A stretch of 64,000 nucleotides of DNA from Oryzias latipes (GCF_002234675.1 NC_019873.2:7279158-7343157); one strand, 5' to 3'; counted from the first letter of the stretch, positions 27,901-56,300 are shown. The notes: generated by a model not told the origin, from the sequence alone. Numbers and translations are program-made.

Positions 27901-30289
27901 AACTTTTGAAAAAATGAATCATATTTATTTATATAGCACTTATCATACAAGCCTTTTTGTAAATATAAAATACTGGTTTGGACAGAAGCAAAAATTTAAC
28001 CAAACATGCAATCAAGTATTTCATTCACTCATTGAAAACAAATTTAATTTATGTAAAATATTGATGTTTAATACAATAGAAAATGATATGTGAACCTGTT
28101 TGTTGAAAATGTGTAAGTTCATGCTTTTAAAAGGACAGTTCATGACTGCATTGCCGATTATTTGCAAGTAACTCACAGTGGGGTAATAAATGATTGTCAG
28201 TTTCAAGATTGTGCAAGTTGTTCTGCTTAAAGATGAGTTTGGTCTGTAATGTTTATCAAAGACACACTTCAGCTGTGAAAGACAGAATGTAAAAGAATAA
28301 TACAGGAAATCACATTGTGGGATTTTTAAAGAGTCTATTTGCATAATGGCTCAGAAAATAAATCTTTAGTCAATGACGAAAGTTCACCACAATACTTTGC
28401 AATTTAACCCTGGTCGTCAATGACAGAGGTCAAAGGTTTCCTTTAGGTCTTCAGCAGGCATTCACAAACTGTAGCTGCTATTTTGGCCCATTTTTCCATG
28501 CAGATCTTCTCAAGAGCTGTGATGTTTTGAGGCTGTGACTGAGCAAAAAGAACTTTCACCTCCTTCCACTGATTCTCTAATAGATTGAGGACTAGACTGG
28601 CTGGAACACTCCAGAACCTTGGAATCCTTGTTATTTAGCCATGTTTTTTGGAATAATTGTCATGCTGGAGGTTCTAGCCATGTTTCATCCTCAGGGCTTT
28701 GATGGAAATAGTTTTTTGCGCCAAAGCTCACCATACACAGCTCCATTTGTTCTTTACTTAATACAGATCCATCATCTAGTCCCCTTTGCAGAAAAGCATC
28801 TCCAAAGCATGATGTTTCCACCCTCGTGCTTCACAGTGTATACTGTTTTTTGGAATGCACCTTCCCTCCAAACACAGCGAGTGGTTTTTATACCAAAAAG
28901 TTCCAATTTGGTCTAATCTGATCACATGAATCTTCATCCACTTCCAGGTCATCCAGATGGTCTCTGGAGAACTTTAAACAAACCGGGACATGTGCTGGTT
29001 TAAGGGGGGGAACCTTTAAAGCTGTGTAGGATTTGAATTTGTTAGGGTTACAACAATCTTTGATACTGCGGTCCTAGATGTCACCAGGTCATAGACCAGT
29101 TCCCCTGTGTAGTTCTGGGCTAGTGGAGGTGTAAGTGACCTCTTATTTCTTTCATTGTCTAATAATTGCAATCAGACTGTTTAAGGGCATGAAAATGTGT
29201 CTTTTATACAGATAACCAGTTCAAACAGGTGTCATTAATACAGGTAAAAAGCGGAGGATAGAAGAGATTCTTGAAGAAGTAACAGGTCTGTTAGGACAGA
29301 ATTCTGGCTTATTTGTAGTAGATCGATACCTATTTTCTGCATCATTATAAAATTAAATTCTTTAAAAATCGTACAATGTGATTTCCTGGATTCATTCCTA
29401 CATTGTGTTTCTCCGTCAATGTGTATCTATGATGAACAATACTGACATCTTGCATCTTTTTAAATAAGACAATTTGCAGAATCAGTGACTGATAAATACT
29501 TTTATTTTTAGAGGATTTTGTTTAAATACACGAGATGCCTATTAGTCCTTCTTAAACACTCCATGCATATATATATAGTTGTCATTTACAACAGTATTTG
29601 TTCTTTGTTTACTAGCCCTCCCACCAAAATAAAGTTAATATGGTAAATATTTAGCAATCCAACACAAACTGTGGTAGAACTAGAGAAACTTAGTCGAACT
29701 TTGAACCATTTCCATGTCATTTCCATTTGAAATCAGATTCTCTGTCTCAGTAAACTTCAAAGGTCATGTCAACATCAGGGAGGAAACAAATCAAAAGAAA
29801 GAACTTTTCAATGTAATTCATGACATGAAGTGATCAGCATTGCAAAGGAGTTTTTCTGAAACAACTCATTCAAATGATCAAATTGCACATTTCAGGTAGA
29901 ACCCATTCACCTCTTCTCCTTCCTCTATGTGGTAATCCTTCCTGGTATTAGGACCTCCAACAAACATAATTTGAAGCTGAGAAAAGTGCCTGAAAAAAAG
30001 AGGAATTAACAAAACATTACACAGTCAGTTTGTGTCAAAAGACTGATATTCATTTTTTAAACAGATAAAAACGTTTTTTGTTTGTATTTCAAACTGTGTT
30101 TATAGTCTTATGAATTGATCATTGTACACTGATATTTATTGTCTGCAGAGGCAAAGCATGACCTACTTATAACATACTGAAAGAAAAACATTCCACTCAC
30201 ATGAGCTTGTTGCATACCGGTGGTAAAAAAGCTTTCTGGTTCTCTGTAATCCATGTTTCCACATTCACCAAAAGAGGTTGATCACTCAT
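18946..30289 (-). CDS. haao: 3-hydroxyanthranilate 3,4-dioxygenase, ten exons, complete
   Basis: Cytosolic non-haem Fe(II) dioxygenase of the kynurenine pathway; it opens 3-hydroxyanthranilate to the precursor of quinolinate and NAD. Exons (minus strand, in order): 30289-30201, 29989-29911, 27298-27215, 27068-26962, 24991-24902, 24822-24779, 24693-24548, 19807-19739, 19230-19148, 19018-18946. All junctions have GT..AG and the phases agree, giving 287 aa (human is 286). It starts [13 protein letters not shown]. Cupin iron ligands are His50 and Glu56 (in [11 protein letters not shown]) and His94 (in [10 protein letters not shown]); substrate-binding arginines are Arg46 and Arg98. The second, degenerate cupin half includes DVWIWQL and ends QNPERKRS. 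All key residues are present, so it should be active. Introns 4 and 7 are filled with repeats. Confidence 0.96.
20493..21100. mobile_element. hAT-like MITE (GGCTGCACGATAT family)
   Basis: The ends TAGGCCTGCACAATAT and ATATCGTGCAGCCCTA are inverted repeats. A perfect 8-bp duplication GTTAACAA flanks them (20485-20492 and 21101-21108), the hAT hallmark. Subterminal cgcaaatttatcgttatcgc repeats are present at both ends. It is interrupted by a third element at 20721-20911. Confidence 0.85.
20721..20911. mobile_element. small MITE, third nesting level
   Basis: The 191-bp element has near-perfect inverted ends: TAACCCTGGTCCTGAAGAGC and its mirror GCTCTTGAGGACCAGGGTTA. The target duplication could not be identified with confidence. 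It lies wholly inside the hAT-like element 20493-21100. Confidence 0.75.
21254..21989. mobile_element. pogo/Tigger-like MITE
   Basis: The ends CAGTGATCCCTTGTTATAAC and aacaagggtttACTG form inverted repeats with the TA target duplication (21252-21253, 21990-21991). Internal words acgcggtttacttttcacgg and gaacgtaaccctcgcg are typical of the pogo-derived repeat common in fish. A fragment of the same family lies near 40200-40305. No transposase. Confidence 0.75.
22640..23290 (+). repeat. dispersed teleost repeat copy 2, split by another insertion
   Basis: The 5' part tatatttatatagctctttt (22640-22660) and the 3' part from gtgccagtgtcaaccaccagg (23146) to ctgcaccacagccccc (about 23283) belong to the same family as 14279-14590. 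They are separated by the element 22672-23110. Confidence 0.55.
22672..23110 (+). mobile_element. dispersed 570-bp element with a P2X7-tail-like frame, copy B
   Basis: Starts AAGACCCACTCC and has the family block tttctaggacatag near 22763. The ATG at 22944 opens [20 protein letters not shown], continuing [10 protein letters not shown] before a stop. This is the best preserved copy of the family's short frame. It lacks the right terminus. Confidence 0.7.
23291..24120. other. haao intron 7 continued, no gene seen
   Basis: AT-rich intronic DNA without recognisable exons; open frames at 23727-23909 and 23885-24124 lack support. Confidence 0.4.
24121..24345 (+). mobile_element. LINE 3' tail
   Basis: Ends with cccacgtgtgggatcaataaagta followed by a short tandem ttctgattctgatt. 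This tail, a hairpin plus a simple terminal repeat, is typical of 5'-truncated CR1/L2/Rex-type LINE copies in fish. No coding part remains. Confidence 0.5.
25040..25794. other. haao intron 4 proximal part, no gene seen
   Basis: Unremarkable intronic DNA; the minus-strand frame at 25196-25402 has no recognisable product. Confidence 0.4.
25795..26700 (-). mobile_element. dispersed 570-bp element, copy C, interrupted
   Basis: The start aaagacccaccacaattaaaat (25797) matches the reverse complement of the right end of copy A. After an insertion carrying a CA microsatellite (25952-25984) the copy resumes near 26310 and runs to actatgtcctaaataacaac. On the minus strand the ATG at 26513 opens [20 protein letters not shown], then [15 protein letters not shown]. 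This confirms the family's frame. Confidence 0.65.
25952..25984. repeat. (CA)n microsatellite
   Basis: A run of about 16 CA units with one G interruption. Confidence 0.9.
27590..27870 (+). mobile_element. LINE RT C-terminal remnant
   Basis: The sequence catctcattggcttcctgtt followed by a Met-Lys-rich stretch resembles the LHWLPV motif and following residues near the end of L2/CR1-type LINE polymerases. It is broken by stops and ends in an A-run (27860-27875). Tentative. Confidence 0.4.
28198..29491 (-). mobile_element. Tc1/mariner transposon, decayed
   Basis: About 165 bp of inverted terminal sequence (28198-28370 against 29330-29491; shared words aggaaatcacattgt and atttttaaaga) encloses minus-strand transposase remnants. 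The remnants read pieces such as [15 protein letters not shown], a decayed version of the Tc1 segment with WPSQSPDLNPIE. Several stops and shifts show it is dead. It lies in haao intron 2. Confidence 0.7.
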
Positions 30290-30341
30290 GATTCTCACAA
30301 ATAAGACAGATTCGAGTCCTACACGTTGTTCTCCTCCTGCC

Positions 30342-30380
30342 TTTTAAATGTGCTGATGCAGAAAGTGAAAAAGCGGAAGT
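30342..30380 (-). promoter_or_regulatory. haao proximal promoter: TATA-like box, IRF and ETS motifs
   Basis: Reading towards the gene: an ETS core (plus strand CGGAAGT, 30374-30380), an IRF/ISRE-type GAAAGTGAAA (plus strand 30361-30370), then TTTAAAA (minus strand, about 30342-30348), roughly 55 bases upstream of the ATG at 30289. The arrangement suits a short 5' leader and a promoter responsive to interferon-regulatory factors. Motif matches only. Confidence 0.45.
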
Positions 30381-30429
30381 GCCTCTGAAGGGGGGAGTTG
30401 TCTTTTGCCTCACAGGGGAAAGGTTGCCT

Positions 30430-32860
30430 TTACTGGTGTAATCAGTTACAGTGTTACTGATTGTGCTGCAGTAACTCCACAGATCCAGTCAAATCTTGTT
30501 CCACACTTACAGAGTTTGTAAAAAAAAAAAGAAGCAGCAAAATACAGTCAAAATTGCATGACTGTCAGTGTCATATAATATGGAGATGAAGCGTCTTTTG
30601 TACAATAACAAATAATTGATTTCATTATAGATCTGCAGTTGTTTGCCGAATAAATGTCTTGTTGAGCATCCTTGTTTGAACTGTCTGAGAAGAGTTAGGT
30701 CTCTTTTGTGCATCTGAGACACTGTTTTGCAAGTGGTGAGCCAAAATCATCACCACTCCCCTCCGTACTTGAGAAGTTTGTAAATGTAACTGTTCCTGCA
30801 ATTAGATTCTTGAGTGTTTAAAAAAAAAGAAAAAACTAATATTGCTTTTGTAAAACCAAATCTGGAAAAACCCATGATAACACTTTATAACAATCCTGCT
30901 TTCATTATTGTTAGCAACTGTAATATTAATTATTAATTATATTTTAAATCAAGTATTAACAATTGCTTGAATGCATTACTTACCGTTACTTTTGCTTTAG
31001 CAAGCATTACTGGAGAAATGTGGGGCTCAGTGTCTAGCCCAAGGACACTTCAGACAGAACCGAAGCTTTAATATTCTGATCACAGGTTTCCCTAATTGTA
31101 AGATTAGGGGTTCGATTCCTGCCTTGCTTGCCAATGTATCGAAGTGTCCGTGGGCAAGACGCTGAACCTCACCTTGCCAATGGTGGAAGGTTGGTGCCAG
31201 TGTTCGGCAGCAGAGTCGCCACCAGCACGTGAATGTGTGTGTGTGAATGGGTTTGTGACTATAAAGCCCTTTTGCCTTGAAAAAGGGTAGAAAAATACAA
31301 GTGTACACCATTTACCAACCTTCCATAATAAAACCTATTTAAAAAAAAAAAAATTATTTTAAATTATTTAGTCTTATCTATGCATCAATTAACATGCTTA
31401 TTATTATTTTAGTGTATCTTTAATAATGAGGGTTTTTTAAATATTACATTATTATTATTATTATATATCTGTTTTGAGCATCAAAACATGTGTAAAATGC
31501 CTGATATGTTAGTGCTTAAACTGATCATAAATAATTAAAAATTATTTCTTACTAATTTTTTAATTGATGAATGTTTGCAATTTATGATAGGGACAGCATA
31601 ATAACTAACTACAGTTAAGTACCGATTATATGACTATCAAGCATTTCTTAAGAGTTGCCCAAAGGATTTATGTTTAAACTTCACAATAAAGGTCCAAAAA
31701 GCATTCAAAAATGATTAACCATGGTTAAGAAATGCTTATAAAGTACTTCCATTTATTGATGGTTAGGTCAGAATACTAATGCATTGCAACTCAAATTTGG
31801 CTCCTGAATGAACAGTAAAATGTCTGATTTGGACAGAAGGAATGGAAACTTAAAATGGATTAATCTTGTTAAAGAATGACTTCTTCAGTGCCAGATCAAT
31901 ACAAAAAAACACAACAGAACTAACAATTAAAGTTGTCTTCAATCGTATTTGTTTTCCTTAAAAAAAATTGTTAAAGCTTTTGTTAACAAATATGTGATAT
32001 GTATAAGTCAAGTAGTAATCTCCAAATGCTTCCTTGTTTTCCATATATTTTTAGCCTAAAAAACTAGGTTACAAACCTTAAAAAATATGGGCATCCTGTC
32101 TATCTTTATCACAGATTACATTCGATTTGAAATGTTCCTGCAGTGACCAGAGTGGTATCAGAAAGCATGAAGTCTTGGTTTACTTATGCATCTTTTTTTG
32201 CATTTTTTTCTTAATTAAATCAAATTTTCTGCATTTATTATTAATAAACTCATTTTAAATTTTAGAATCTTTTCTATACTAATTCTCCTCAGTTTGCAAA
32301 CAATATTACTCCTTAGTGTTTTTTAAACTTTAAATAAACTAATGTCATGCCTTAAAAAGACTCAAAATCTACTAAATTCCATCTGTCCTCAGTGTATTAC
32401 CAAGAAGGATTTGTAAGAAAGACTATAAAAATTGAAAAGTCGCTATAAATTATTTAATTTCTGTTTTTACCTGAAATATTAATTATTCAAAATAGCACTT
32501 ATGGTGTTTTTTTAGGCAATTGGATTGTGCTACTCAAAGCAGATCAGTCTTGAAGAACATATATTTAGTAAAAATTGAACTTTTCCTGTGTACACGTCTT
32601 AATTTTGATTTTTATCCGTATTAAAAAACCTCTTTAAAACTGTTTCAACTTTCTTTAGGGTTAGGGTTATCTGACATCACTCTATGCTCATATATTTTAT
32701 TTTTGCTAAACTAGACATATTTTCAAAATAAAGACACATATAGCTCCATGTTCCCCCGTTTCGTCATCGTTACTGGTTAAACTGTAAGTTTTGGTTCTTT
32801 TTTTTTGGTTAAAAAGGTCGGTGTTTTGACCATAAACACGTGTAAATGCGGTTTTGCTAA
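30430..32860. other. intergenic between haao and papolg, one repeat, no gene seen
   Basis: Divergent interval between haao (-) and papolg (+). Very AT-rich from 31320 to 32750. Open frame 30507-30722 lacks support. It holds the repeat copy at 31010-31320. Confidence 0.4.
31010..31320 (-). repeat. dispersed teleost repeat copy 3, with a tRNA-like B box
   Basis: Contains agcccaaggacacttcagac in one direction and ggggttcgattcctgcc (31106-31122), a good match to the RNA polymerase III B box GGTTCGANTCC. This is consistent with a tRNA-derived SINE. It ends with cttttgccttgaaaaagg. Confidence 0.5.
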
Positions 32861-32869
32861 CAGGCGCGG

Positions 32870-33313
32870 GTTGTGCAGCTAAGGTGTTGTAGTAAACAGC
32901 TAAAGGCCCGGCTGGTCACGTGACGCACGTCCTTGGCAAGGCGGTGCCTGTGACGATGGTCGTTCAGCGTGGTGCTAGCAGACATCTAACAAACAGGTTA
33001 CTTTGTGTTTTATTATTTGCTCCACAAAATGACAAATAAGAACCCAAAGCCGGCATTAAACGACCGTTTCACCGCCAACACTGAAGAAATGTCGCGTTTT
33101 TGACGTTAAGAGTGACACGAACGGTGTTGTTTAAGCTGATTCGTTGTCTTCCAAGTAGTGATTCCGGTTCATTGGGAAGGTTTGAACTGCTTTTTGGAAA
33201 GTGACCATTGTTGTAATCAGGTCGAAGCTGTTATCATTCCCACCTACTGACTTTTCTTAGTTTTTTTAACGTAGTAACACCATATAGAACCAACACAAGT
33301 TTTTTTTAGTGTC
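32870..33313 (+). promoter_or_regulatory. papolg promoter and 5' leader
   Basis: A locally CpG-richer stretch upstream of the start codon. It has the palindromic E-box GTCACGTGAC at 32915-32924, which also matches the CLEAR/MiT consensus, and further ACGT-type words (gacgcacgt). There is no TATA box, as is usual for a housekeeping gene. The exact transcription start is unknown. Confidence 0.5.
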
Positions 33314-50306
<16,993 letters not shown>

Positions 50307-50392
50307 GCCGCGCCTTTTCTCCAATACATTTTGGCGACAGATGGGAGGGGGGGGGTTGTCCGATGTGTCATTGTCTATCTCAACACAAACAG

Positions 50393-53300
50393 CATCACAC
50401 CCCCGAAGCCCCCGATGTTTGATGACAGCCTCTCCAGCGATCCTGCTCCTGCCAGCGAGGAGAAGGGAATGTCCATCCCCGTCATCGGATCCAGTGAGTA
50501 TCAGTTCGTTCGCCGTGACAAGAAAACCTTAGCAAAAAAGAGTGAAGAAATACTAAGGCGCATTATTTTAATGTACCGTTTGGATTTTATGAAATGCCAT
50601 CTGTACTTTTAAAAGGGTTCAGGTAACTGAACAGTGCTCAAACCGTGAAAAAAACACACCAGTTTTTTCAATAAACGTAGAAGTGCGATGAAGCAGTGTG
50701 ACAGGGTGAAGGGGAACGATCGCTTTATACCAGACAAATACACACTGTAACTTTCTGTTTATTTTCTGATTCTGAAAGCCGTTTTCTTTTGGAAAACCGC
50801 CGGAGTCTGTCGTCCACCACATCCGACCGACTTTCTCCTGTCGCATGTCAAGTCGTTTCTCGGTCACGTGTCCGAAAAACATCTGCTACCTTCTTAAAGC
50901 GGCTGCTGCGACGGATAAATTAAATTAATTAAAATGCGGGACCTGACTCTACTGTCACAAACCAGAAACCTCAAGAAATCCACAACTTTGTTTCATTGAA
51001 TGTTCATCCTCTGTCAAATTTCTACAGACAGTTTTAATATTTTAAAAAAATGTCAACTCCGTCCTCCTTCATACAGATCTGTGAAAATGTTTGACATTAA
51101 AGGTTTGAGGAGCTCTGGGCTAAATGAAGGACTTTAACCCCACATCAGTGATGACCTGTGTGTAGAACACCATTAAATCCTGATGTTTGTCAGCAAAACC
51201 AGATTTGATCGTTCTGAAGGAAAATGAGCAGCTGTGGCTGTTGAACAGGTCTGCCTTCTCCTCAAACATAGAGACGCAACATTTCATTCATCAGTTCAGA
51301 ATTCCTGGATAGTCCTCATTAGATCCTCATGCTAATTAAAGGCTAAGAAAAAGCTCATTAAAAAACAAAAATTTTTACGTATTTAGAAAGTTTCTTTGGG
51401 GAGAAAAGAGTCTGAGGAACCCAAAGAAAAGCTTTCAACCTTAAAGAAACATAAAGCTGCTATTTACAGACAAAACCAGGAGTCTTATTGAGACAGCCGC
51501 TTTGCATATAAATGCAGCAACTGACTTGAATGTTGTCATTTTATTTTGCTTTTGCGGTTTAAGTTGGCGTCCGGTGGTTTGCAACCACTTTGGAAATTCT
51601 TCATCCCAAAGTCTAAGTTTAAACCAGCCGCAAACATTTTACATAGAATAAAGAATCAATCAAATAAAGTTGCAGATTTGTGAAAACTGAACAATTCTGA
51701 ATTTTCCTACAGCAAGAGTGATCTAGGCAGAAACTTTGGCACAAAATACACAATAAATCATGATTTATGTAACAGCAAAATATGATCAATCTTTTTGCTC
51801 TGAAAGATGATCTGACAGAGTTGAGTTCTCAATGTTATAATGGTCATCTATTTAAAAACAAATGTCTGTAATGTTGCTTTTTTTCAACTTTTTTACAAAT
51901 CGGAAGCTTTGTTTCATTGAATCTTTGTCATCTGTAAAAAGTAAAACAGTTGACTAATGTTTTCAGATTTTTAAAAACTAAATTTCTTGCAACATTTTAA
52001 TTTGAAAAATTGTATTTTCAGAAACCGGAAGCTTAAAAATAATAAACGCAAACTTCGGCCCAGTTTGCACCGGTCCGTGAAAATATTGTCTGACATTAAA
52101 CCGGTCGGTGGCCTGAAAAAGACTGGAGACCAGTGATGTAAACGATGCACCCGCAGACCCAGACTTGGTGGAAATGCCATCGCATTCACTACGAGTGGGG
52201 AGAAAAGTCCATGTCTTTCAAAAACAGGCCAACAAAGAGAGAATAACACAAATGAAAAACACAAATACAAGTACCGTAATTTCCGGGCTATAGAGCGCAC
52301 CTATTTACAAGCCGCACCCACCCAATTTAATGAGGATTATTCACTATTTATGTACACAAGCCGCGTGCTATGGCAACTCAGTTGGCACGTCACTGATTAT
52401 TTTGACCCAATTACTGAGAGACCACGTTAGTCTCAGAGGGAGGAGGACATTGTAGTTTAGCCTATTTATTTGAACACACCCACATCTGCCAAACAGCATG
52501 GACCTCACTTCAGCTAACAGCTCCCTCAGTTATGCTGTGGAAATTCACACTCAGATTCCCCCCTTCCCATGAGTCTTAGGGGTTTAAGGCGGGGCTAACC
52601 CCCGGTTCGCCACACTGTGTTGTAGATTGAGGATGTGTTGAAACCGCGTGTGTGTTTAAGAAGGAGCAGGGAGCTGCAGCGGAACGCGAGAGCAGCTCTC
52701 CCCTCCTTCCGGCAGTAACACAGCAGCAATGTGGAAATAACAGGGCTGGTTAAAAAAACATACCAGTAAAAGAGAGCAGCAGTGACTTATAAGCGTGCGC
52801 GGCACGCGCCTATGCACGGCCTACCAGGCTCTGCGCGGCGCGCTGTGCCGAGAAGTTTCCTTCCACAACAGTGAAGGAAACTTCTGGCACGCAGCAGACT
52901 GGCTTTTCCAAACCCATTGGTGATGGTGGATTTTTTTCACACTGCTTTTAACGATTGCTTTTACCCTGAAAGCCGCGAAATATTGTAGTGGCGGTCACGT
53001 GCACGTTGGGTCTAATGGCACCAAAGGATTGTGGGACGCGGCTGAGCATGGGTGTTTCTTTTATTGCACCATGACTGAGGTGTCTAAGAGCTGAAGCTAG
53101 GTCCATGCTGCTTGAGTGTGTATTAAAGCAATCGCGCTTGTTGCTGGACGTAGAATTATGCAGGCAGTCTCCACTCTGAGACTGCTGGAGCGCCCCTGGT
53201 GGCCGTTAAATAGAAGCATAAATTACCCACATCATTGAATAAACTGCAGGGTCGAAAGTTTGTGACAAAAGTAGCGGCTTATAGTCCGGAAATTACGGTA

Positions 53301-53976
53301 AGCAAACATGGAGCTATAGCAGTCGGCAGTCTGTATATCCCATCAACGATATCCAGCTGATGCTGTCGTGGAAAAAAGCTGCAAAGCTGATATGAAGTTA
53401 TGTTAATCAATTGTAGGATTTACGTTAATCACATAAACGGATGACGAGTTCTGGTAAATCAAAGAGCGAGGACTGTTTTGGTGAAGGGTTAAACAAACTT
53501 TTGATGCATTTCCTGATTATTTTATTGTGAAAAAAACTGCTTTTCTCTTTAATTTTAATTTAAGAATTCGTCATTATAGTGTTTATAGTCCCCCTTAAAA
53601 ACGCTGTTAATTGTGAAAAGTTGTTTTATAAGCAGTTATGTCTAAAAAATGAACCACTGTACAAACCAAAAACAGATTTTAGAAAATCAAACCTCAAGAA
53701 TAAACAGATCCAAACAATACTCTTTATTTTTATATTTTTAAACCAACGTACTAAATGGAATTTTTTCCCCCCCTCATTTTTATGTCTGCTGCTGCTGCAG
53801 AACATGTTGCTCCCAAAAGCGTGGCGCCCCCCGTCGGCAGCTCCATCCCCACTTTAGTGAGTCGAGTCGTGGACCCCCTAAACGGGGCGGGATCAAAAAG
53901 ACCCCACTCACCCTCTCTGGAGGAGCAGGCCAAGCGGCTGAAGGAAACAGAGAAAGCCAGAATCCACATAGCTTGA
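50393..53976 (+). CDS. papolg: papolg downstream duplicated exons, alternative C-terminus
   Basis: Two further exons lie beyond the usual stop: 50393-50493 (phase 2 in, phase 1 out; ends EEKGMSIPVIGS) and 53801-53976 (KHVAPKSVAPP ... GSKRPHSPSLEEQAKRLKE, ending ARIHIA and TGA). They repeat exons 49467-49564 (DPGMSLPAIGS) and 49646-49848 (TKRPHSPTQEDLAKKPR) in the same order and with the same phases. The donor GTGAGC at 50303 would splice the preceding exon in frame (its last codon begins with AG) into this pair, giving an 827-aa protein. Seen directly: the splice sites, the frame and the duplication. Inferred: that the exons are transcribed as papolg. The alternative is a decayed relic. Confidence 0.65.
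50670..50675 (+). terminator. candidate proximal poly(A) signal of papolg
   Basis: AATAAA 364 bases after the conserved stop codon and inside what would be the 50494-53800 intron of the longer form. Its use would yield the short form. Confidence 0.4.
51380..52140. mobile_element. hAT/SPIN-like MITE, reverse copy
   Basis: Ends accggtcggtggcctgaaaa then actggagaccagtg, the mirror of the start of the family at 35737. The words gagtctgaggaaccc and aaaccaggagtctta also match. Inside the intron between the two downstream papolg exons. Confidence 0.5.
52274..53298. mobile_element. CCGTAATTTCCGG-family MITE, copy 3
   Basis: Terminal inverted repeats CCGTAATTTCCGGGCTATAG and TTATAGTCCGGAAATTACGG, with TA on both sides (52272-52273, 53299-53300). 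The clearest copy of the family in the window. Confidence 0.85.
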
Positions 53977-55754
53977 AGAAACCAAACGGACAGGATTCTT
54001 TCTCACGTGGAGGCGGGGCTTCGCTGGCCAAACGGCAGCAGGAGGAAGAGGAGGACACACGGTTGGGAGCGTTTCCGGGTCGGTTCGGTCTGCCTCCTGA
54101 CACCGCAGGACCGGCACCTCAGCTCAGATCCTTCAGATTCCAGGTTTGATCGCGGGTTTGTTCAGTGCTGCCATGCTCTCAGCTTTTGGGCGTTGAACCC
54201 TCGAGCTCTGGAGACGAGGCAGAGAACTAAAGCAGCAACAGCCTCCTCTCCCTCTGTGTAAACACACGGAAAACGAGCTGTTCCTTTCATTTTCCTCCTT
54301 TTTTCAGTCCTTGCGTTTAAAAAGATCAGTTCCTGATGCTTGCTGCTCTCCCGTCTGGAGTAAGCCGGTTTCTTTTCTTGGTTTCCTTTGGTCCTCAGCA
54401 GAAATCTGTACAGTAAATGTTGATGTGCATAACTTTTTGTCTTAAGAAGAGCAAAAGATCTCTGAGAAGTCTTTTGATCATTATATTGTAGTTTTATCTA
54501 AAAATGAAAAAATAGTTTAAAAAAATTGTAAAAAAAAAAATTTTCCTCTCTCGACTACTTGTTTAAAAAAAAAAAGAAAAAACAACAAAAAACAACAAAA
54601 ATGCGTCCAGCCCTGGAGACTTGTGAAGACGCTGGATTGTGTGGAAGCAGTGGGAGGGAGCAGACCTCCCCAAGGAGGACTCCAGGTCAGCCGTGGGTTT
54701 GCAGTGAGTAGATGATTGGAGCTTCTCAGGTGCCGGTTAAAAATGACAAAAAAACATCCTCATGTCAACAGCAACATCTGTGTTTTCTGGGAGTGCTGTT
54801 CCTTTTTTTTTAAAGAATGATTGATGTTTAATGTGAAGAATCATAGCAGAATGACGTGTACCAGAATATGTCAGATTGAGCAGCTGGTGGTTTCCTTCAT
54901 GGCATGTTGGAGCCGCCATCACTAAAGTCTGACCGCGACCTGCAGGATCACACACCTTACCTTCTCCCCCGCCACACACACCTGTCCACCCTCACTCATC
55001 TCCCTTCCGGGGCAGCGGGTCTGTTTGAGAGTCTGCGGTGTCGAATGAGAGGAGTTGTGCGTTTGTGTGTGCGAGCTCGCTGGATGCGTTGGCGCCTCGG
55101 AGGGAGATCTCACTTGGTTTCGGGTGCTCTGCGCCTCCTGTGGAGGTTCTTAAAAGGCATCTTCTGGGCGGACGACTCTCTGGTGGGTGGGGGGGGATGC
55201 CTCCTCCTTGTCTGCCTTTGGCCCCGCCTCTCCACGCTGAAGCTGGGTGTCTGCACAGGAGATACATGCATACTTCTTAGTGTGAGTGAAGCCCCCCCTC
55301 AGTGGAGCAGGCAGTGAGTTGGGGGTGCAGGCCTCTTTAGATTTTCTCTTGTTTTTCTTCTGCATCCCAAACTAAACGTAAAGAGGGCCATTTCTTTTTC
55401 AAAATGCATACTCTTCAGAATTAGGGGTTTTCTTATCACTTTATTTATATTTGCATATTTGTACCATGTGATTTTTTTTTTTTTTTTTTTTTTTATCGCA
55501 TTCATAGCAGGTAGGTCTTTTGAAATCGATCTGCTCCATTCTGTTCCAACATGTTTTGCTCTTCAGAAACATTTAACAAAACAGGTTGTTTAGATGTTTG
55601 TTTCTAAAATGTATTGAAAGGGTATTTTTGTATGTGTTTCACTTCCTTTAAATCAATTCACACACCTATTAAACCCCTAAAAACTACACCATGCCTGTTT
55701 TGTTTTTTATTGGGGGGGGGGGGGGGGTATTTTCACTTTATTAAACTTTATAGT
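53977..55754 (+). other. probable papolg 3' region, no gene seen
   Basis: If the exon at 53801 is used, this is the long 3' untranslated region. It contains A-runs (54530-54600), T-runs (55473-55493) and a G-run (55711-55727). Open frames at 54904-55317 and elsewhere have no recognisable product. The first downstream AATAAA is at 55831, within a repeat. Confidence 0.4.
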
Positions 55755-56300
55755 AAACTCCAGTCATCTTCTGATCTATTGGAAGTGTCCCCATTTAATT
55801 ATGAGTATGCTGTTTTTAGTCAAAATAGTAAATAAAAACCTGTAATTTGCCATGACTGTTTCTGCAGAGTGGCAGCAGGTCATTCGAAATTTGCCTCTGA
55901 ATTGTGGGCAGGGACTGTTGGCATGTAGCAACCCCGTACCCCCTTCCCGTTGCTGAGAGCTCTCAGTTTAAACTCTCCCGCTGGCTTGCCGCCCCTCACA
56001 CCCATAACTTAACAGCAAAAAAAGCTATCCCGCCGTATAGTTTTGACCCAGATTCCAGCTCAGGGGAGAAAAACTGATGTTCATGGATCCATTCTGATGC
56101 ATCAGAGCGGAGCAGGGAGCTTGTGGACGTCTTTTCTACATCACAAATAAACAGCATATTTTCATCTGCTGCTGATTCACAACAATTTGAATAAAAAAAT
56201 ACTCAAACTGCAATTTTAAGCTTAATGTTTTTTTATATATATATATTCTCCACCAGAAAAACACAAGAACTTGTTAAACACTTAATGTTCGTCTTTTAAG
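55755..56300 (+). mobile_element. dispersed 570-bp element, copy E
   Basis: Begins actccagtcatcttctgatc and contains agctatcccgccgtatagtt then ttgacccagattccagctc (AIPPYSFDPDSSS in translation, with the start lost) and gatgcatcagagcggagcagg. Ends with aataaaaaaatactcaaactgc and a short AT repeat. Confidence 0.6.

Noticed and set aside
31085-31125. Possible tRNA gene (B-box match GGTTCGATTCC)
   Set aside because: No matching acceptor stem or complete cloverleaf is seen; better explained as a tRNA-derived SINE remnant.
54904-55317. 137-aa plus-strand frame after papolg
   Set aside because: No recognisable domain or splice context, Arg/Leu-rich, and lying in probable 3' untranslated sequence with homopolymer runs.
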